A stretch of 63,453 bases of DNA from Enterovibrio qingdaonensis (GTDB lineage: Bacteria; Pseudomonadota; Gammaproteobacteria; Enterobacterales; Vibrionaceae): positions 1-63,453 of the forward strand of contig NZ_JAJUBB010000027.1 of NCBI RefSeq assembly GCF_028683135.1. Direction: 5' to 3'. This document shows, piece after piece, positions 19,739-29,150 of this stretch. The translations under genes and the position numbers were made by a program. The stretch's first letter is position 1. Each line of letters starts with the position of its first letter. A model generated the notes under the pieces. That model was not told where the DNA came from and searched no databases. It saw only the letters and a program-made list of their open reading frames with translations.

Positions 19739-20725
19739 ATGAGTGACGCCCAGTTTTCCTTTGAACACCTAACACCGGACATGCTAATCAACGCATTAGA
19801 GTCTGTAGGTATTCGGCCAGAATCCGGTTTGCTGCCATTAAACAGCTATGAAAACCGTGTTTATCAATTTCAGGATGAAGAACGCCGTCGCTTCGTGACC
19901 AAGTTCTATCGTCCACAGCGCTGGAGCAATGCGCAAATCCTCGAAGAGCATCAATTTGCCTTCGATTTGGAGCAAGCTGACATTCCTGTTGCCGCGCCGA
20001 TCATGCTTGATGGCAATAGTTTATTTGAACATGAAGGCTATCGCTTCGCCGTATTCCCAAGCGTTGGTGGTAGAAGTTTTGAAGTCGACAACTGGGACCA
20101 ACTGGAAATGGTTGGCCGTTTTCTTGGCCGTATTCATAAACTCGGTGCCAGCAAACCGTTCACCGAACGCCCGACCATTGGTCTGGATGAATACCTCTTT
20201 CAGCCACGAAAAACACTCGAAAACAGCAGCTTCATTCCTCATCACTTAGAAAATGCATTTTTTTCCGACTTAGACCGCCTAATTGATGTCTTGTCGCGTC
20301 GTTGGCAGGAAAATTGGCCCTCTATTCGCTTACACGGTGATTGCCACCCAAGCAACATCTTGTGGCGTGATGGCCCAATGTTTGTTGACTTGGATGACGC
20401 AAGAAATGGCCCAGCCATTCAAGATATCTGGATGCTGCTCAACGGTGATCGCAACGACCAACTTGCACAATTGGATACGGTTGCAGAAGCGTATTCAGAG
20501 TTTTACGACTTTCCTCACCAACAGTTGCAACTTATCGAGCCACTTCGCGGTCTCAGAATGGTGCACTACATGGCGTGGTTGGCAAAACGTTGGCAAGATC
20601 CCGCATTTCCTCGTGCATTCCCATGGTTTGCTGAGGCAAAATATTGGGAAAGTCAGGTACTCGCTTTTAAAGAACAATTAGCAGCACTTGAAGAGCCAGC
20701 ACTGACGCTGACACCTCAATGGTAA
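19739..20725 (+). CDS. srkA: Stress response kinase A (YihE/RdoA)
   Basis: SrkA is a Ser/Thr kinase of the choline/aminoglycoside kinase fold that counters stress-induced death and is part of the Cpx-dsbA region in E. coli. The 328 aa protein has the catalytic loop LHGDCHPSNILW near residue 200 and the metal-binding MFVDLDDARNGP near 214. It lies 36 bp upstream of dsbA, the same arrangement as in E. coli, so the two are probably co-transcribed. Confidence 0.95.
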   Translation: MSDAQFSFEHLTPDMLINALESVGIRPESGLLPLNSYENRVYQFQDEERRRFVTKFYRPQRWSNAQILEEHQFAFDLEQADIPVAAPIMLDGNSLFEHEGYRFAVFPSVGGRSFEVDNWDQLEMVGRFLGRIHKLGASKPFTERPTIGLDEYLFQPRKTLENSSFIPHHLENAFFSDLDRLIDVLSRRWQENWPSIRLHGDCHPSNILWRDGPMFVDLDDARNGPAIQDIWMLLNGDRNDQLAQLDTVAEAYSEFYDFPHQQLQLIEPLRGLRMVHYMAWLAKRWQDPAFPRAFPWFAEAKYWESQVLAFKEQLAALEEPALTLTPQW

Positions 20726-20761
20726 GCTGAAAAACTATTACAATCAGGGAGAAAGAAAGCT

Positions 20762-21364
20762 ATGTTGAAAAAACTGTTCGCAGTCGCCGCAGCAGCAATG
20801 TTGGCGTTTTCTGCGCAAGCAGCACGTTTCAATGCGGGCGAAGATTACCAAATTCTGGATTTACCAAAATCAGAATCACCCACTATTACCGAGTTCTTTT
20901 CATTTTATTGCCCACATTGCTTCCGCAGCCAAGGCTTAATGACTGAGCTGAAAAAGCAGATCCCAGAAAACGTTTCGTTTAACAAAAATCACGTTTCGTT
21001 TATGGGTGGCGGCATGGGTAAAGCACTGAGCAAGGCGTATGCCACCGCAGAAATGCTCGGCGTGGAAGACAAAATTGCGCCAGTGATTTTCAACCGCATT
21101 CATGTGTTGAACAAACCACCGCGCAACGAAGAAGAAATCCGCCAGATCTTTATTGATGAAGGTGTGGACGCGAAGAAGTTTGACGGAACCTATAACAGCT
21201 TTGCCGTAAATGCGATGGCAAACCGCTTTGATAAAGCGTTCCAAGAATCAGGTCTTCGCGGAGTACCAGCACTGATTGTTAATGGCCGCTATCACGTGAC
21301 GCCAACGACCATCAACAGTACAGAAGACTACTTCGCGCTGGTTAACTACCTACTAACGCAATAA
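20762..21364 (+). CDS. dsbA: Thiol:disulfide interchange protein DsbA
   Basis: DsbA oxidises cysteine pairs in periplasmic proteins and is reoxidised by DsbB. The 200 aa precursor has a signal peptide ([20 protein letters not shown], cut after AQA), the active site CPHC within FYCPHCFRS near residue 43, and the cis-proline loop [10 protein letters not shown] near residue 165. The ribosome-binding site is GGGAGAAAG. A strong bidirectional terminator follows the gene. Confidence 0.97.
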   Translation: MLKKLFAVAAAAMLAFSAQAARFNAGEDYQILDLPKSESPTITEFFSFYCPHCFRSQGLMTELKKQIPENVSFNKNHVSFMGGGMGKALSKAYATAEMLGVEDKIAPVIFNRIHVLNKPPRNEEEIRQIFIDEGVDAKKFDGTYNSFAVNAMANRFDKAFQESGLRGVPALIVNGRYHVTPTTINSTEDYFALVNYLLTQ

Positions 21365-21375
21365 ATACCAGAAAC

Positions 21376-21402
21376 AAAAAAGGGCCGCATGGCCCTTTTT
21401 TA
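21376..21402. terminator. Bidirectional terminator between dsbA and the acyltransferase gene
   Basis: AAAAAAGGGCC (21376-21386) pairs with GGCCCTTTTTT (21391-21401) around GCAT. A runs and T runs on the two sides allow use from both directions. It touches the stop codon of the convergent acyltransferase gene. Confidence 0.88.
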
Positions 21403-22326
21403 TTGCGTTCTTACCGAGCTTTGCTCAGGTACCTTTCCTGACAGCATCGCTGGGCTTTTCGCGTAAATCGCTTCCAGCTCACGGTCTTTCTCTTCCCATA
21501 CGGATGTTAACCACTGATGGAAGTGACGCTTAAATACCTTGTCATTAAAGTAGTCTCCCGTCACTTTCTCATCCACAGGTAATGTGTGGACACGTACTAC
21601 CACCTTTTTCATGCGGCCTGACAGCAAGTCCTTAAACGGCAAGGTGCGATTTTCTGGGTAAGCGACAGTCACATTGATGATGGCATCAAACTGCTCGCCC
21701 ATCGCACCCAGTGTGTAAGCAATACCGCCGGTTTTCGGGGCCAAAAGGTGATTAAATGGAGAACGCGTTTGTTTCTGCTTTTCATCAGTAAAACGGGTTC
21801 CTTCGACAAAGTTCACCACAGTGGTTGGCGTATGACGAAAACGGGTACAGGATTTTCGGGTGGTTTCCAAATCGCATCCACGCTTTTCAGGGTGCTTGAT
21901 AAGGTACTGGCGCGAATAACGCTTCATAAACGGCATATCTACTGCCCAGCAGGCCAACCCCAAGAATGGGACGTACAATAGCTGTTGTTTAAGGAAAAAC
22001 TTCGCCATGGGTATGCGGTTTCGAAACACCGAGAAAATCACCACGATATCGGTCCAGCTCAAGTGATTGGAAATCAAAAGATACCAACCTTCTTTGTTGA
22101 GCCCTTCTCCCCCTTCTACATCCCACTCCACATCCGATGTCAGCATCAGAAGTTTGTAATTGAGTGTCGCCCATGCCCACATAAAACCGTTGCAAGCCTT
22201 AGACACAACACGCTGCCACGCAGGGATCGGCAAGAGCAGTTTTAAAAGCGCAAGGCAGCAAATTAACACCGACCAAAACGCAGTGTTAACACAAACCAGC
22301 GCAGAATTTAGAACGAGTAGCAGCAA
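21400..22326 (-). CDS. yihG: Membrane acyltransferase of the PlsC/YihG family
   Basis: This 308 aa inner-membrane protein resembles E. coli YihG, a lysophosphatidic acid acyltransferase-like enzyme. An N-terminal hydrophobic region (residues 1-36) is followed by the acyltransferase signature NHLSWTD near residue 88 (HX4D), a FVEGTRF motif near 173 and MPFMKRYSR between them. It sits beside dsbA as in E. coli. comM lies 120 bp upstream on the same strand. The exact acceptor lipid cannot be told from the sequence. Confidence 0.9.
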   Translation of the reverse strand: MLLLVLNSALVCVNTAFWSVLICCLALLKLLLPIPAWQRVVSKACNGFMWAWATLNYKLLMLTSDVEWDVEGGEGLNKEGWYLLISNHLSWTDIVVIFSVFRNRIPMAKFFLKQQLLYVPFLGLACWAVDMPFMKRYSRQYLIKHPEKRGCDLETTRKSCTRFRHTPTTVVNFVEGTRFTDEKQKQTRSPFNHLLAPKTGGIAYTLGAMGEQFDAIINVTVAYPENRTLPFKDLLSGRMKKVVVRVHTLPVDEKVTGDYFNDKVFKRHFHQWLTSVWEEKDRELEAIYAKSPAMLSGKVPEQSSVRTQ

Positions 22327-22446
22327 AAAACAGTTTCCCAGCGCGTTGAATTAGATATTGTTAAGAGGCCGTAATAATACTCTGGACAAATAAAAAACAC
22401 CATTCAGTTACCAGTGGTCAAATCAGTGCCTAAAAAGCAACCGGGA

Positions 22447-23973
22447 CTAGCTGGCCAATGCCGTCAACTGTTTCAACAATCGGTCCATGGAGCGATAGCC
22501 CAACGCTTCCGCGAGATGGCCCCGACAAATATCTTTCTCCCCCGCCAAATCAGCAATGGTACGTGCCACTTTTATGATCCGGTGGTAGGCACGAATGGAA
22601 AGCCCCAGGCGATGCAACGCGGTTTCTAGAAAATCCGCATCTTCACGTGCCAATGGGCAGTACTTGTCTATTTCGCGGCTGGATAGCTGTGCGTTTACTT
22701 TCCCAGCGCGCGCCAACATGACCGCTCTGGCTTGACTCACTCGCGCTTTAACAACGGCGGTTGGCTCTCCGCGATCACCGCCCTCCGTAAGCGTACCTCG
22801 AGGCAGAGCAGGGATTTCTATCGATAAATCGAAACGATCAAGAAAGGGACCCGATAGTCGATTCAGGTAGCGAAGCGTCGCTTGTGGATTCGTTCGAGAA
22901 AGTTGACCTTCATAATGGCCAGTAGGGCTAGGGTTTAACGCACCTATCAATTGAAAACGCGCAGGAAAGCGCGTTTTCCCGTTCGCCCTAGAAATGACGA
23001 TTTCGCCGGATTCTAGTGGCTCGCGCAGTGAATCCAGCACTTTTCTCTCAAACTCAGGCATTTCATCCAAAAACAGCAGGCCGTTATGCGCCAATGAAAT
23101 CTCACCGGGCTTTGGCACGGTGCCACCGCCCACCAACGCAGCCATTGAGCTTGAGTGGTGAGGTGTTCGATACGGCCGCTGCCGCCAATTTCCTTCATGC
23201 AGCGGCTTTTCGGTCAACGAGGTTACCGCCGCTGTCTCCAGTGCCTCTTCGTCACTCATCGGTGGCAATAAATCCGCCATTCTGGACGCGAGCATGGTTT
23301 TTCCTGTTCCAGGAGGCCCTAAAAACAAAAGGTTGTGACTGCCTGCTGCTGCAATTTCTAACGCTCGCTTCCCTTGTTGCTGTCCGATAATGTCTTGCAT
23401 ACACCGCGTGGGCAAACTGCCGCTGATATCCTCATCATCAGGCTCTTTTAGACCTAAACTGCCTTGACCACTGAGATGGCGACAAACACTGATGAGATCA
23501 GGCGCAGAAAGGTGACGATCTCGCCCAACCAGTGCCACTTGCCCCCCATTGTCGTCAGGAACAATAAGCTGCCTGTCTACCTCTCTCGTCGCAACGCCAG
23601 CAGGCAGCGCACCTTTAACCCCGCGAAGCTGACCTGAAAGAGCCAGTTCACCGACAAACTCAAGCCCATCCAAACGGGTCATGGGGATCTGCCCCGACGC
23701 CGCGAGAATGCCAAGGGCAATGGGTAAGTCAAAACGACCGCCTTCTTTGGGGAGATCGGCAGGCGCGAGGTTGACGGTTATCCGACGCGCTGGAAATTCG
23801 TATCCCGAATTCACAATGGCACTGCGAACACGATCTCTGGCTTCTTTGACCGTCGTTTCCGCAAGGCCAACTAAGTTAAAACCCGGTAAACCATTACTGA
23901 TATGAACCTCAACAGTAACGGAAGGAGCACTTACACCAACGCAAGCGCGACTGTGAATAATGGCTAAATTCAT
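22447..23973 (-). CDS. comM: Mg-chelatase-like AAA+ ATPase ComM
   Basis: ComM is a hexameric helicase that promotes branch migration during natural transformation. The 508 aa protein has an N-terminal Lon-type domain (residues 1-165), a Walker A motif GPPGTGKTMLASRM near residue 220, Walker B LLFLDEMPEF near 300 and a C-terminal Mg-chelatase helical domain ending LGYRSMDRLLKQL. With dprA it indicates that the transformation machinery is retained. It is divergent from the ilv operon. Confidence 0.95.
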   Translation of the reverse strand: MNLAIIHSRACVGVSAPSVTVEVHISNGLPGFNLVGLAETTVKEARDRVRSAIVNSGYEFPARRITVNLAPADLPKEGGRFDLPIALGILAASGQIPMTRLDGLEFVGELALSGQLRGVKGALPAGVATREVDRQLIVPDDNGGQVALVGRDRHLSAPDLISVCRHLSGQGSLGLKEPDDEDISGSLPTRCMQDIIGQQQGKRALEIAAAGSHNLLFLGPPGTGKTMLASRMADLLPPMSDEEALETAAVTSLTEKPLHEGNWRQRPYRTPHHSSSMAALVGGGTVPKPGEISLAHNGLLFLDEMPEFERKVLDSLREPLESGEIVISRANGKTRFPARFQLIGALNPSPTGHYEGQLSRTNPQATLRYLNRLSGPFLDRFDLSIEIPALPRGTLTEGGDRGEPTAVVKARVSQARAVMLARAGKVNAQLSSREIDKYCPLAREDADFLETALHRLGLSIRAYHRIIKVARTIADLAGEKDICRGHLAEALGYRSMDRLLKQLTALAS

Positions 23974-24133
23974 GAATGCAACTAACTATATAATTATCAA
24001 TAACTTAAACGTATTAATATTAAGTATTACTGCATCATTAAGCAGATTTTGGAAAAACTGCTCATTTTTTTCTTGTCATGCGACGAAGGTCTGTGATACC
24101 ACTATGAGCGGACAACATGTATGCAAACAAACG

Positions 24134-24162
24134 TTGACATAATCATACACAGCCGACACATA
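24134..24162 (+). promoter_or_regulatory. Possible ilv operon promoter
   Basis: An exact -35 TTGACA (24134-24139) lies about 45 bp upstream of the leader peptide, but the -10 at 17 bp (CACATA, 24157-24162) is poor. The position suits transcription of ilvLGMEDA. Confidence 0.4.
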
Positions 24163-24182
24163 CGGCGAAGAATGAATCAAAA

Positions 24183-24269
24183 ATGAATAAATCGAATCGC
24201 GCTCTAGTCATTATTATTTCAATTATCGTGGTGCTACTACCGCGAGGGGCAGCGACGGTTCGAAAATAG
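24183..24269 (+). CDS. ilvL: ilv operon leader peptide IlvL
   Basis: This 28-codon ORF has the hallmark of a branched-chain amino acid attenuator peptide: after MNKSNRAL it reads VIIISIIVVLLP, so ten of twelve codons in that run are Val, Ile or Leu. It ends RGAATVRK and a TAG. It precedes a terminator hairpin and then ilvG. Shortage of charged Ile, Val or Leu tRNA should stall the ribosome here and release ilvGMEDA from attenuation, as in E. coli ilvL. Confidence 0.93.
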   Translation: MNKSNRALVIIISIIVVLLPRGAATVRK

Positions 24270-24320
24270 CAAACAAACATCGCAACCAGCCCCCGCATCG
24301 AAAGGTCCGGGGGCTTTTTT
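24246..24320 (+). promoter_or_regulatory. ilv attenuator: antiterminator and terminator hairpins
   Basis: The terminator is AGCCCCCG (24288-24295) paired with CGGGGGCT (24308-24315) followed by TTTTT. A competing antiterminator can form from GGGGC (24246-24250) with GCCCC (24289-24293) plus GGTTCG (24257-24262) with CGCAACC (24281-24287, one bulge). The two share 24289-24293 and are mutually exclusive. A ribosome at the leader stop codon would cover the 5' arm and favour termination; one stalled at the Val/Ile/Leu codons would leave it free. Confidence 0.88.
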
Positions 24321-24429
24321 CACATATGGACGTACGGTTGTAAACGCAAAAAGGATAACGCGGCATGGAACCTTCTAAGGAAGCAGAGCAGACACATACC
24401 TCTCCACAATGTTACATCGGGAGGTCAAA

Positions 24430-26076
24430 ATGACAGGCGCACAACTGGTAGTTAGCGCGTTACGCCAACAAGGCGTGACGACCATTTTCGGCTATCCCGG
24501 CGGTGCTATCATGCCGGTGTACGACGCGCTGTATGACGGTGGTGTTGATCACGTGCTTTGTCGTCATGAACAAGGTGCCGCCATGGCCGCTATCGGGTAT
24601 GCCCGTTCAACAAGCGGTGTTGGGGTTTGCCTCGCCACCTCAGGACCAGGCGCAACCAACCTTATCACGGGTCTTGCAGACGCGATGATGGACTCCGTAC
24701 CCATCGTTGCTATCACGGGTCAAGTTGCCAGCCCGCTTATCGGTACCGATGCTTTTCAAGAAGTGGATGTTTTAGGGCTTTCCCTTGCGTGTACCAAACA
24801 CAGTTTCTTGGTTACCGACACCCGCGAGTTAGCCTCCACCTTAGCTGAAGCGTTTGTCGTCGCCAAAGAAGGCCGACCGGGTCCTGTTCTTGTCGATATA
24901 GCCAAAGACGTACAATTAGCGCAGCTTGATAGCGTTGAGGTTCCCGTCCTGCCACTCCCCGCGATGCCTGAAATTTCACCGTCTGTTTTGCAAGAAGCGA
25001 ATACCTTGATCGCTCAGGCGAAAAAGCCGATCGTTTACGTCGGCGGCGGCATCCAGCTTGGACACGCGACGGATACGTTGCGTCAATTTCTCGCGCACCA
25101 CCAAATCCCCGCCACCAGCACACTGAAAGGATTGGGCTCGGTTGACAAGGATTATCCTTACTACCTTGGCATGCTGGGTATGCACGGCACCAAAGCGGCG
25201 AACCTTGCCGTGCAACAATCCGATCTGCTGATCGCTATTGGCGCACGTTTTGACGATCGCGTGACCGGCAAATTAGATACCTTTGCGCCTCATGCTAACG
25301 TCATCCACATCGACATTGATGCGGCCGAATTCAACAAGCTACGTCGCGCTAACGTCGCATTACGTGGCGAGCTAAATACCGTGTTACCTCAGCTCGGCGA
25401 GCCTTCTGATATTGCGGCATGGCAAGAAAACATCGTCGCAATGAAAGCGGATTTCGGCTGGCGTTATGACCACCCCGGCGACCCGATTTTTGCACCACTG
25501 CTGCTAAAGCAACTTTCAGACACCATGCCAGATTCCACGGTGGTAGCGACCGATGTAGGCCAACACCAAATGTGGGTAGCACAGCACGTAGAACCTCGCC
25601 GTCCTGAAAATTTGCTGACATCTGCGGGCTTGGGCACCATGGGCTTTGGTTTACCCGCTGCCATGGGGGCAAAAATGGCACGCCCAGAGGACGAGGTCGT
25701 ATTAGTTTCGGGAGACGGGTCGTTTATGATGAACGTTCAAGAGCTTGGTACGTTAAAACGACGTAATATACCCGTGAAGATAGTCCTGCTCGATAATCAG
25801 CGTCTTGGCATGGTTCGTCAGTGGCAGGAACTGTTTTTCAATAAACGCTACAGTGAAACCAACCTGTCGGATAACCCTGACTTTGTTGCACTCGCAAAGG
25901 CATTTGATATACCGGGTAAGACCATTACCCGCAAAGACGAGGTTCAGCCTGCCCTTGAGGCAATGCTGGCCAGTGACACAGCCTACATGCTGCATGTTGC
26001 TATCTCAGAGGAAGAGAACGTATGGCCACTGGTTCCACCCGGTGCCGCCAACCAGGATATGTTGGAGAGAACATGA
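24430..26076 (+). CDS. ilvG: Acetolactate synthase II large subunit
   Basis: IlvG condenses pyruvate with pyruvate or 2-oxobutyrate using TPP, the first common step of Val, Ile and Leu synthesis. The 548 aa chain has [18 protein letters not shown] at the N-terminus, [10 protein letters not shown] with the catalytic Glu near residue 47, and the TPP motif [12 protein letters not shown] near 430. The reading frame is intact. The start at 24430 has GGGAGGT just upstream; an ATG 21 bp further upstream is less likely. The stop overlaps the ilvM start (ATGA). Confidence 0.97.
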   Translation: MTGAQLVVSALRQQGVTTIFGYPGGAIMPVYDALYDGGVDHVLCRHEQGAAMAAIGYARSTSGVGVCLATSGPGATNLITGLADAMMDSVPIVAITGQVASPLIGTDAFQEVDVLGLSLACTKHSFLVTDTRELASTLAEAFVVAKEGRPGPVLVDIAKDVQLAQLDSVEVPVLPLPAMPEISPSVLQEANTLIAQAKKPIVYVGGGIQLGHATDTLRQFLAHHQIPATSTLKGLGSVDKDYPYYLGMLGMHGTKAANLAVQQSDLLIAIGARFDDRVTGKLDTFAPHANVIHIDIDAAEFNKLRRANVALRGELNTVLPQLGEPSDIAAWQENIVAMKADFGWRYDHPGDPIFAPLLLKQLSDTMPDSTVVATDVGQHQMWVAQHVEPRRPENLLTSAGLGTMGFGLPAAMGAKMARPEDEVVLVSGDGSFMMNVQELGTLKRRNIPVKIVLLDNQRLGMVRQWQELFFNKRYSETNLSDNPDFVALAKAFDIPGKTITRKDEVQPALEAMLASDTAYMLHVAISEEENVWPLVPPGAANQDMLERT

Positions 26077-26321
26077 GCCAATCTCACACGCTTCTTATCA
26101 ATGCTGACGACAAGCCGGAATTGCTTGAGCGTCTGCTTCGCATTGTTCGTCACCGCGGCTTTCGCCTCACCCGTCTGGATATGCATCATAAAGACAACAG
26201 CGACGCCGTCGAAATTACCTTAGAAGTAAACAGCGACCGTCCAGTCTCCAATCTTCAGAATCAATTAGACAAATTATGGGATGTCTCACGCGTACGTTTG
26301 CTCCCTCAAGAACAACAGTAA
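26073..26321 (+). CDS. ilvM: Acetolactate synthase II small (regulatory) subunit
   Basis: IlvM is the 82 aa ACT-domain subunit that pairs with IlvG. It reads [21 protein letters not shown], then [13 protein letters not shown], the usual ACT beginning. The ATG overlaps the ilvG stop by ATGA, so translation is coupled, and GGAGAGAAC provides the ribosome-binding site. The type II enzyme of E. coli is insensitive to valine; the same is expected here but not shown. Confidence 0.95.
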   Translation: MSQSHTLLINADDKPELLERLLRIVRHRGFRLTRLDMHHKDNSDAVEITLEVNSDRPVSNLQNQLDKLWDVSRVRLLPQEQQ

Positions 26322-26346
26322 TGCGTTACTTATAAGGATTAAAATA

Positions 26347-27282
26347 ATGGCAAACACCGCGGATTTTATTTGGTCTAACGGAGAGCTCATTCCTTGGCAA
26401 GATGCCACCGTTCACGTTTTGACCCACGCCATGCACTACGGTACGTCAGTCTTCGAAGGCATTCGTTGTTATGACACGCCAAATGGCCCCGTTGTATTCC
26501 GTCACCAAGAGCACATGCAACGCCTGAAAGACAGCGCAAAGATTTACCGCTTCCCGATTCCTTACAGTGTTGAAGAACTGATGGAAGCGTGCCGCGAAAC
26601 ATTACGCGCAAATAACTTGCGCTCTGCCTACATCCGCCCGCTGGGATTTATTGGAAACGTGGGCCTCGGTGTATGCCCACCACCAGATACTAAAATGGAT
26701 CTGATCATTGCGGCATTTAGCTGGGGTTCTTACCTTGGTGAAGAGGCTCTGGCAAACGGCGTAGACGCCATGATTTCAAGCTGGAACCGCGCTGCCCCCA
26801 ACACCATTCCAACCGCGGCAAAAGCCGGTGGTAACTACCTGTCGAGCTTGCTGGTGGGCGGCGAAGCACGTCGTCATGGCTACGCAGAAGGTATCGCATT
26901 GAGTGTTGACGGCTACCTGTCAGAAGGTGCCGGTGAGAACCTGTTTGTGGTGAAAAACGGCGTGATTTCGACGCCACCAGCGACCAGTGCCATTCTGCCA
27001 GGTATCACACGTGACTCCATCATGACCATCGCGAAAGACATGGGTTATGAAGTGCGTGAGGAAAACATTGCCCGTGAAGCACTTTACCTCGCAGATGAAG
27101 TCTTTATGACGGGGACTGCCGCAGAAATCGTGCCGGTGCGCAGCGTTGACCAAATCACGGTCGGCGAAGGCACACGTGGCCCAATCACCGAAAAAGTACA
27201 ATCCGCATTCTTTGGCCTGTTCAATGGTCAAACAGAAGATAAGTGGGGATGGCTAGATCCGGTCTCTCCGGAAGCCAAGTAA
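26347..27282 (+). CDS. ilvE: Branched-chain amino acid aminotransferase
   Basis: IlvE is the PLP enzyme that makes Ile, Leu and Val from their 2-oxo acids. The 311 aa protein has HAMHYGTSVFEGIRCY near residue 30, the PLP-lysine segment TAAKAGGNYLSSLL near 157, and EGAGENLFVVKNG near 195. The ATG at 26347 follows AAGGA; a longer frame starting inside ilvM is discarded. It is the third structural gene of the ilv operon. Confidence 0.97.
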   Translation: MANTADFIWSNGELIPWQDATVHVLTHAMHYGTSVFEGIRCYDTPNGPVVFRHQEHMQRLKDSAKIYRFPIPYSVEELMEACRETLRANNLRSAYIRPLGFIGNVGLGVCPPPDTKMDLIIAAFSWGSYLGEEALANGVDAMISSWNRAAPNTIPTAAKAGGNYLSSLLVGGEARRHGYAEGIALSVDGYLSEGAGENLFVVKNGVISTPPATSAILPGITRDSIMTIAKDMGYEVREENIAREALYLADEVFMTGTAAEIVPVRSVDQITVGEGTRGPITEKVQSAFFGLFNGQTEDKWGWLDPVSPEAK

Positions 27283-27306
27283 GCAGTAAAAAGAAGGAAT
27301 AAGGAA

Positions 27307-29148
27307 ATGCCTAAGTACCGTTCAGCCACCACCACCCACGGCCGCAATATGGCTGGTGCGCGCGCATTGTGGCGCGCCACTGGCGTTAAAGATGAAGATT
27401 TCGGCAAACCCATTATTGCCGTGGTGAACTCATTTACCCAGTTTGTTCCAGGCCACGTTCACCTGAAAGACCTGGGCCAGTTGGTTGCCAAAGAAATTGA
27501 AGCCGCAGGCGGTATCGCCAAAGAATTCAACACCATTGCGGTTGATGATGGTATCGCGATGGGCCACGGCGGCATGTTATACAGCCTGCCTTCACGTGAA
27601 CTGATTGCAGATTCGGTCGAATACATGGTCAACGCACACTGCGCTGATGCCATGGTGTGTATCTCCAACTGTGACAAAATCACCCCAGGGATGCTGATGG
27701 CAGCGATGCGTCTGAATATCCCTGCGATTTTCGTTTCCGGCGGCCCAATGGAGGCGGGTAAAACCAAACTGTCGGATCAGATCTTAAAGCTGGATCTGGT
27801 TGATGCCATGATCCAAGGTGCCGATCCAAACGTGTCTGACGAGCAAAGCGAGCAGATCGAGCGTTCAGCCTGCCCAACCTGTGGCTCTTGCTCTGGCATG
27901 TTTACTGCTAACTCAATGAACTGTCTGACGGAAGCAATGGGCCTTAGCCAGCCGGGTAATGGCTCGATGCTCGCTACACACGCGGATCGTGAGCAACTTT
28001 TCGTCACCGCAGGCCAACGTATTGTTAGCCTAACTAAGCGTTACTACGAGCAAGATGATGCATCGGTGTTGCCACGCAACATCGCTAGCAAAGCAGCACT
28101 GGAAAATGCCATGGCGTTGGATATCGCCATGGGTGGCTCTACCAATACCATTCTTCATTTGCTGGCTGCTGCTCAGGAAGGCGAAATCGATTTCGATATG
28201 ACAGACATCGACCGCTTGTCCCGTCAAGTACCGCACCTTTGCAAAGTCGCACCTTCTACCCAGAAATACCACATGGAAGATGTGCACCGCGCAGGTGGCG
28301 TGATGGGCATTTTGGGCGAGCTAGATCGCGCCGGTCTGTTGAAAACGGATGTCCCCAACGTGCTGGGTGAAACCATGGCAGACACCTTGGCCAAATACGA
28401 TATCGCCGTGACGGACGATGAAGACGTAAAAACCTTCTACCGTGCAGGTCCTGCAGGTATCCGCACCACCAAGGCATTTTCTCAAGACTGCCGATGGGAA
28501 ACGCTGGATGACGACCGCACAGAAGGCTGTATCCGCACCAAAGAAAACGCCTATAGCCAAGATGGTGGCCTTGCCGTATTGACGGGCAACATCGCTATCG
28601 ATGGCTGTATTGTAAAAACAGCAGGTGTTGAGAAAGAAAACCTCACGTTCCGTGGCCCAGCACATGTCTTTGAAAGCCAAGAAGATGCGGTAAATGGCAT
28701 CCTCGGTGGCGCAGTAAAAGCTGGCGAAGTTGTGGTTATTCGCTACGAAGGTCCGAAAGGTGGCCCAGGTATGCAGGAAATGCTGTATCCAACCACCTAC
28801 CTGAAATCAATGGGATTGGGTAAAGCGTGTGCGCTTATCACAGATGGCCGTTTCTCTGGCGGTACCAGTGGATTATCCATCGGTCACGTTTCACCAGAAG
28901 CGGCGAGCGGCGGTACCATTGGCTTGGTCAAGCAAGGCGACATCATTGATATCGACATCCCGAACCGCAGCATCGTGCTGGACGTCAGCGATGATGAACT
29001 CAATGCGCGTCGCGCTGAGCAAGACACGAAAGGCTGGAAGCCAGTATCTCGCCAACGTGAAGTGTCCTTTGCGCTAAAAGCGTACGCCAGCATGGCGACC
29101 AGTGCCGACAAAGGCGCTGTCCGTGACAAGAGCAAACTGGAGGGGTAA
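27307..29148 (+). CDS. ilvD: Dihydroxy-acid dehydratase
   Basis: IlvD dehydrates dihydroxy acids to 2-oxo acids in Ile and Val synthesis and needs an oxygen-sensitive Fe-S cluster. The 613 aa protein has the conserved cysteine motifs [12 protein letters not shown] near residue 119 and [18 protein letters not shown] near 192, and the C-terminal [11 protein letters not shown]. It starts 24 bp after ilvE with an AAGGAAATG-type ribosome-binding site and is followed by ilvA after 2 bp. Confidence 0.97.
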   Translation: MPKYRSATTTHGRNMAGARALWRATGVKDEDFGKPIIAVVNSFTQFVPGHVHLKDLGQLVAKEIEAAGGIAKEFNTIAVDDGIAMGHGGMLYSLPSRELIADSVEYMVNAHCADAMVCISNCDKITPGMLMAAMRLNIPAIFVSGGPMEAGKTKLSDQILKLDLVDAMIQGADPNVSDEQSEQIERSACPTCGSCSGMFTANSMNCLTEAMGLSQPGNGSMLATHADREQLFVTAGQRIVSLTKRYYEQDDASVLPRNIASKAALENAMALDIAMGGSTNTILHLLAAAQEGEIDFDMTDIDRLSRQVPHLCKVAPSTQKYHMEDVHRAGGVMGILGELDRAGLLKTDVPNVLGETMADTLAKYDIAVTDDEDVKTFYRAGPAGIRTTKAFSQDCRWETLDDDRTEGCIRTKENAYSQDGGLAVLTGNIAIDGCIVKTAGVEKENLTFRGPAHVFESQEDAVNGILGGAVKAGEVVVIRYEGPKGGPGMQEMLYPTTYLKSMGLGKACALITDGRFSGGTSGLSIGHVSPEAASGGTIGLVKQGDIIDIDIPNRSIVLDVSDDELNARRAEQDTKGWKPVSRQREVSFALKAYASMATSADKGAVRDKSKLEG

Positions 29149-29150
29149 TC

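Noticed and set aside
23960-24142. Plus-strand 60-codon ORF divergent from comM
   Set aside because: It is low-complexity, overlaps the comM start and ends just after the likely ilv -35 element; nothing supports translation.
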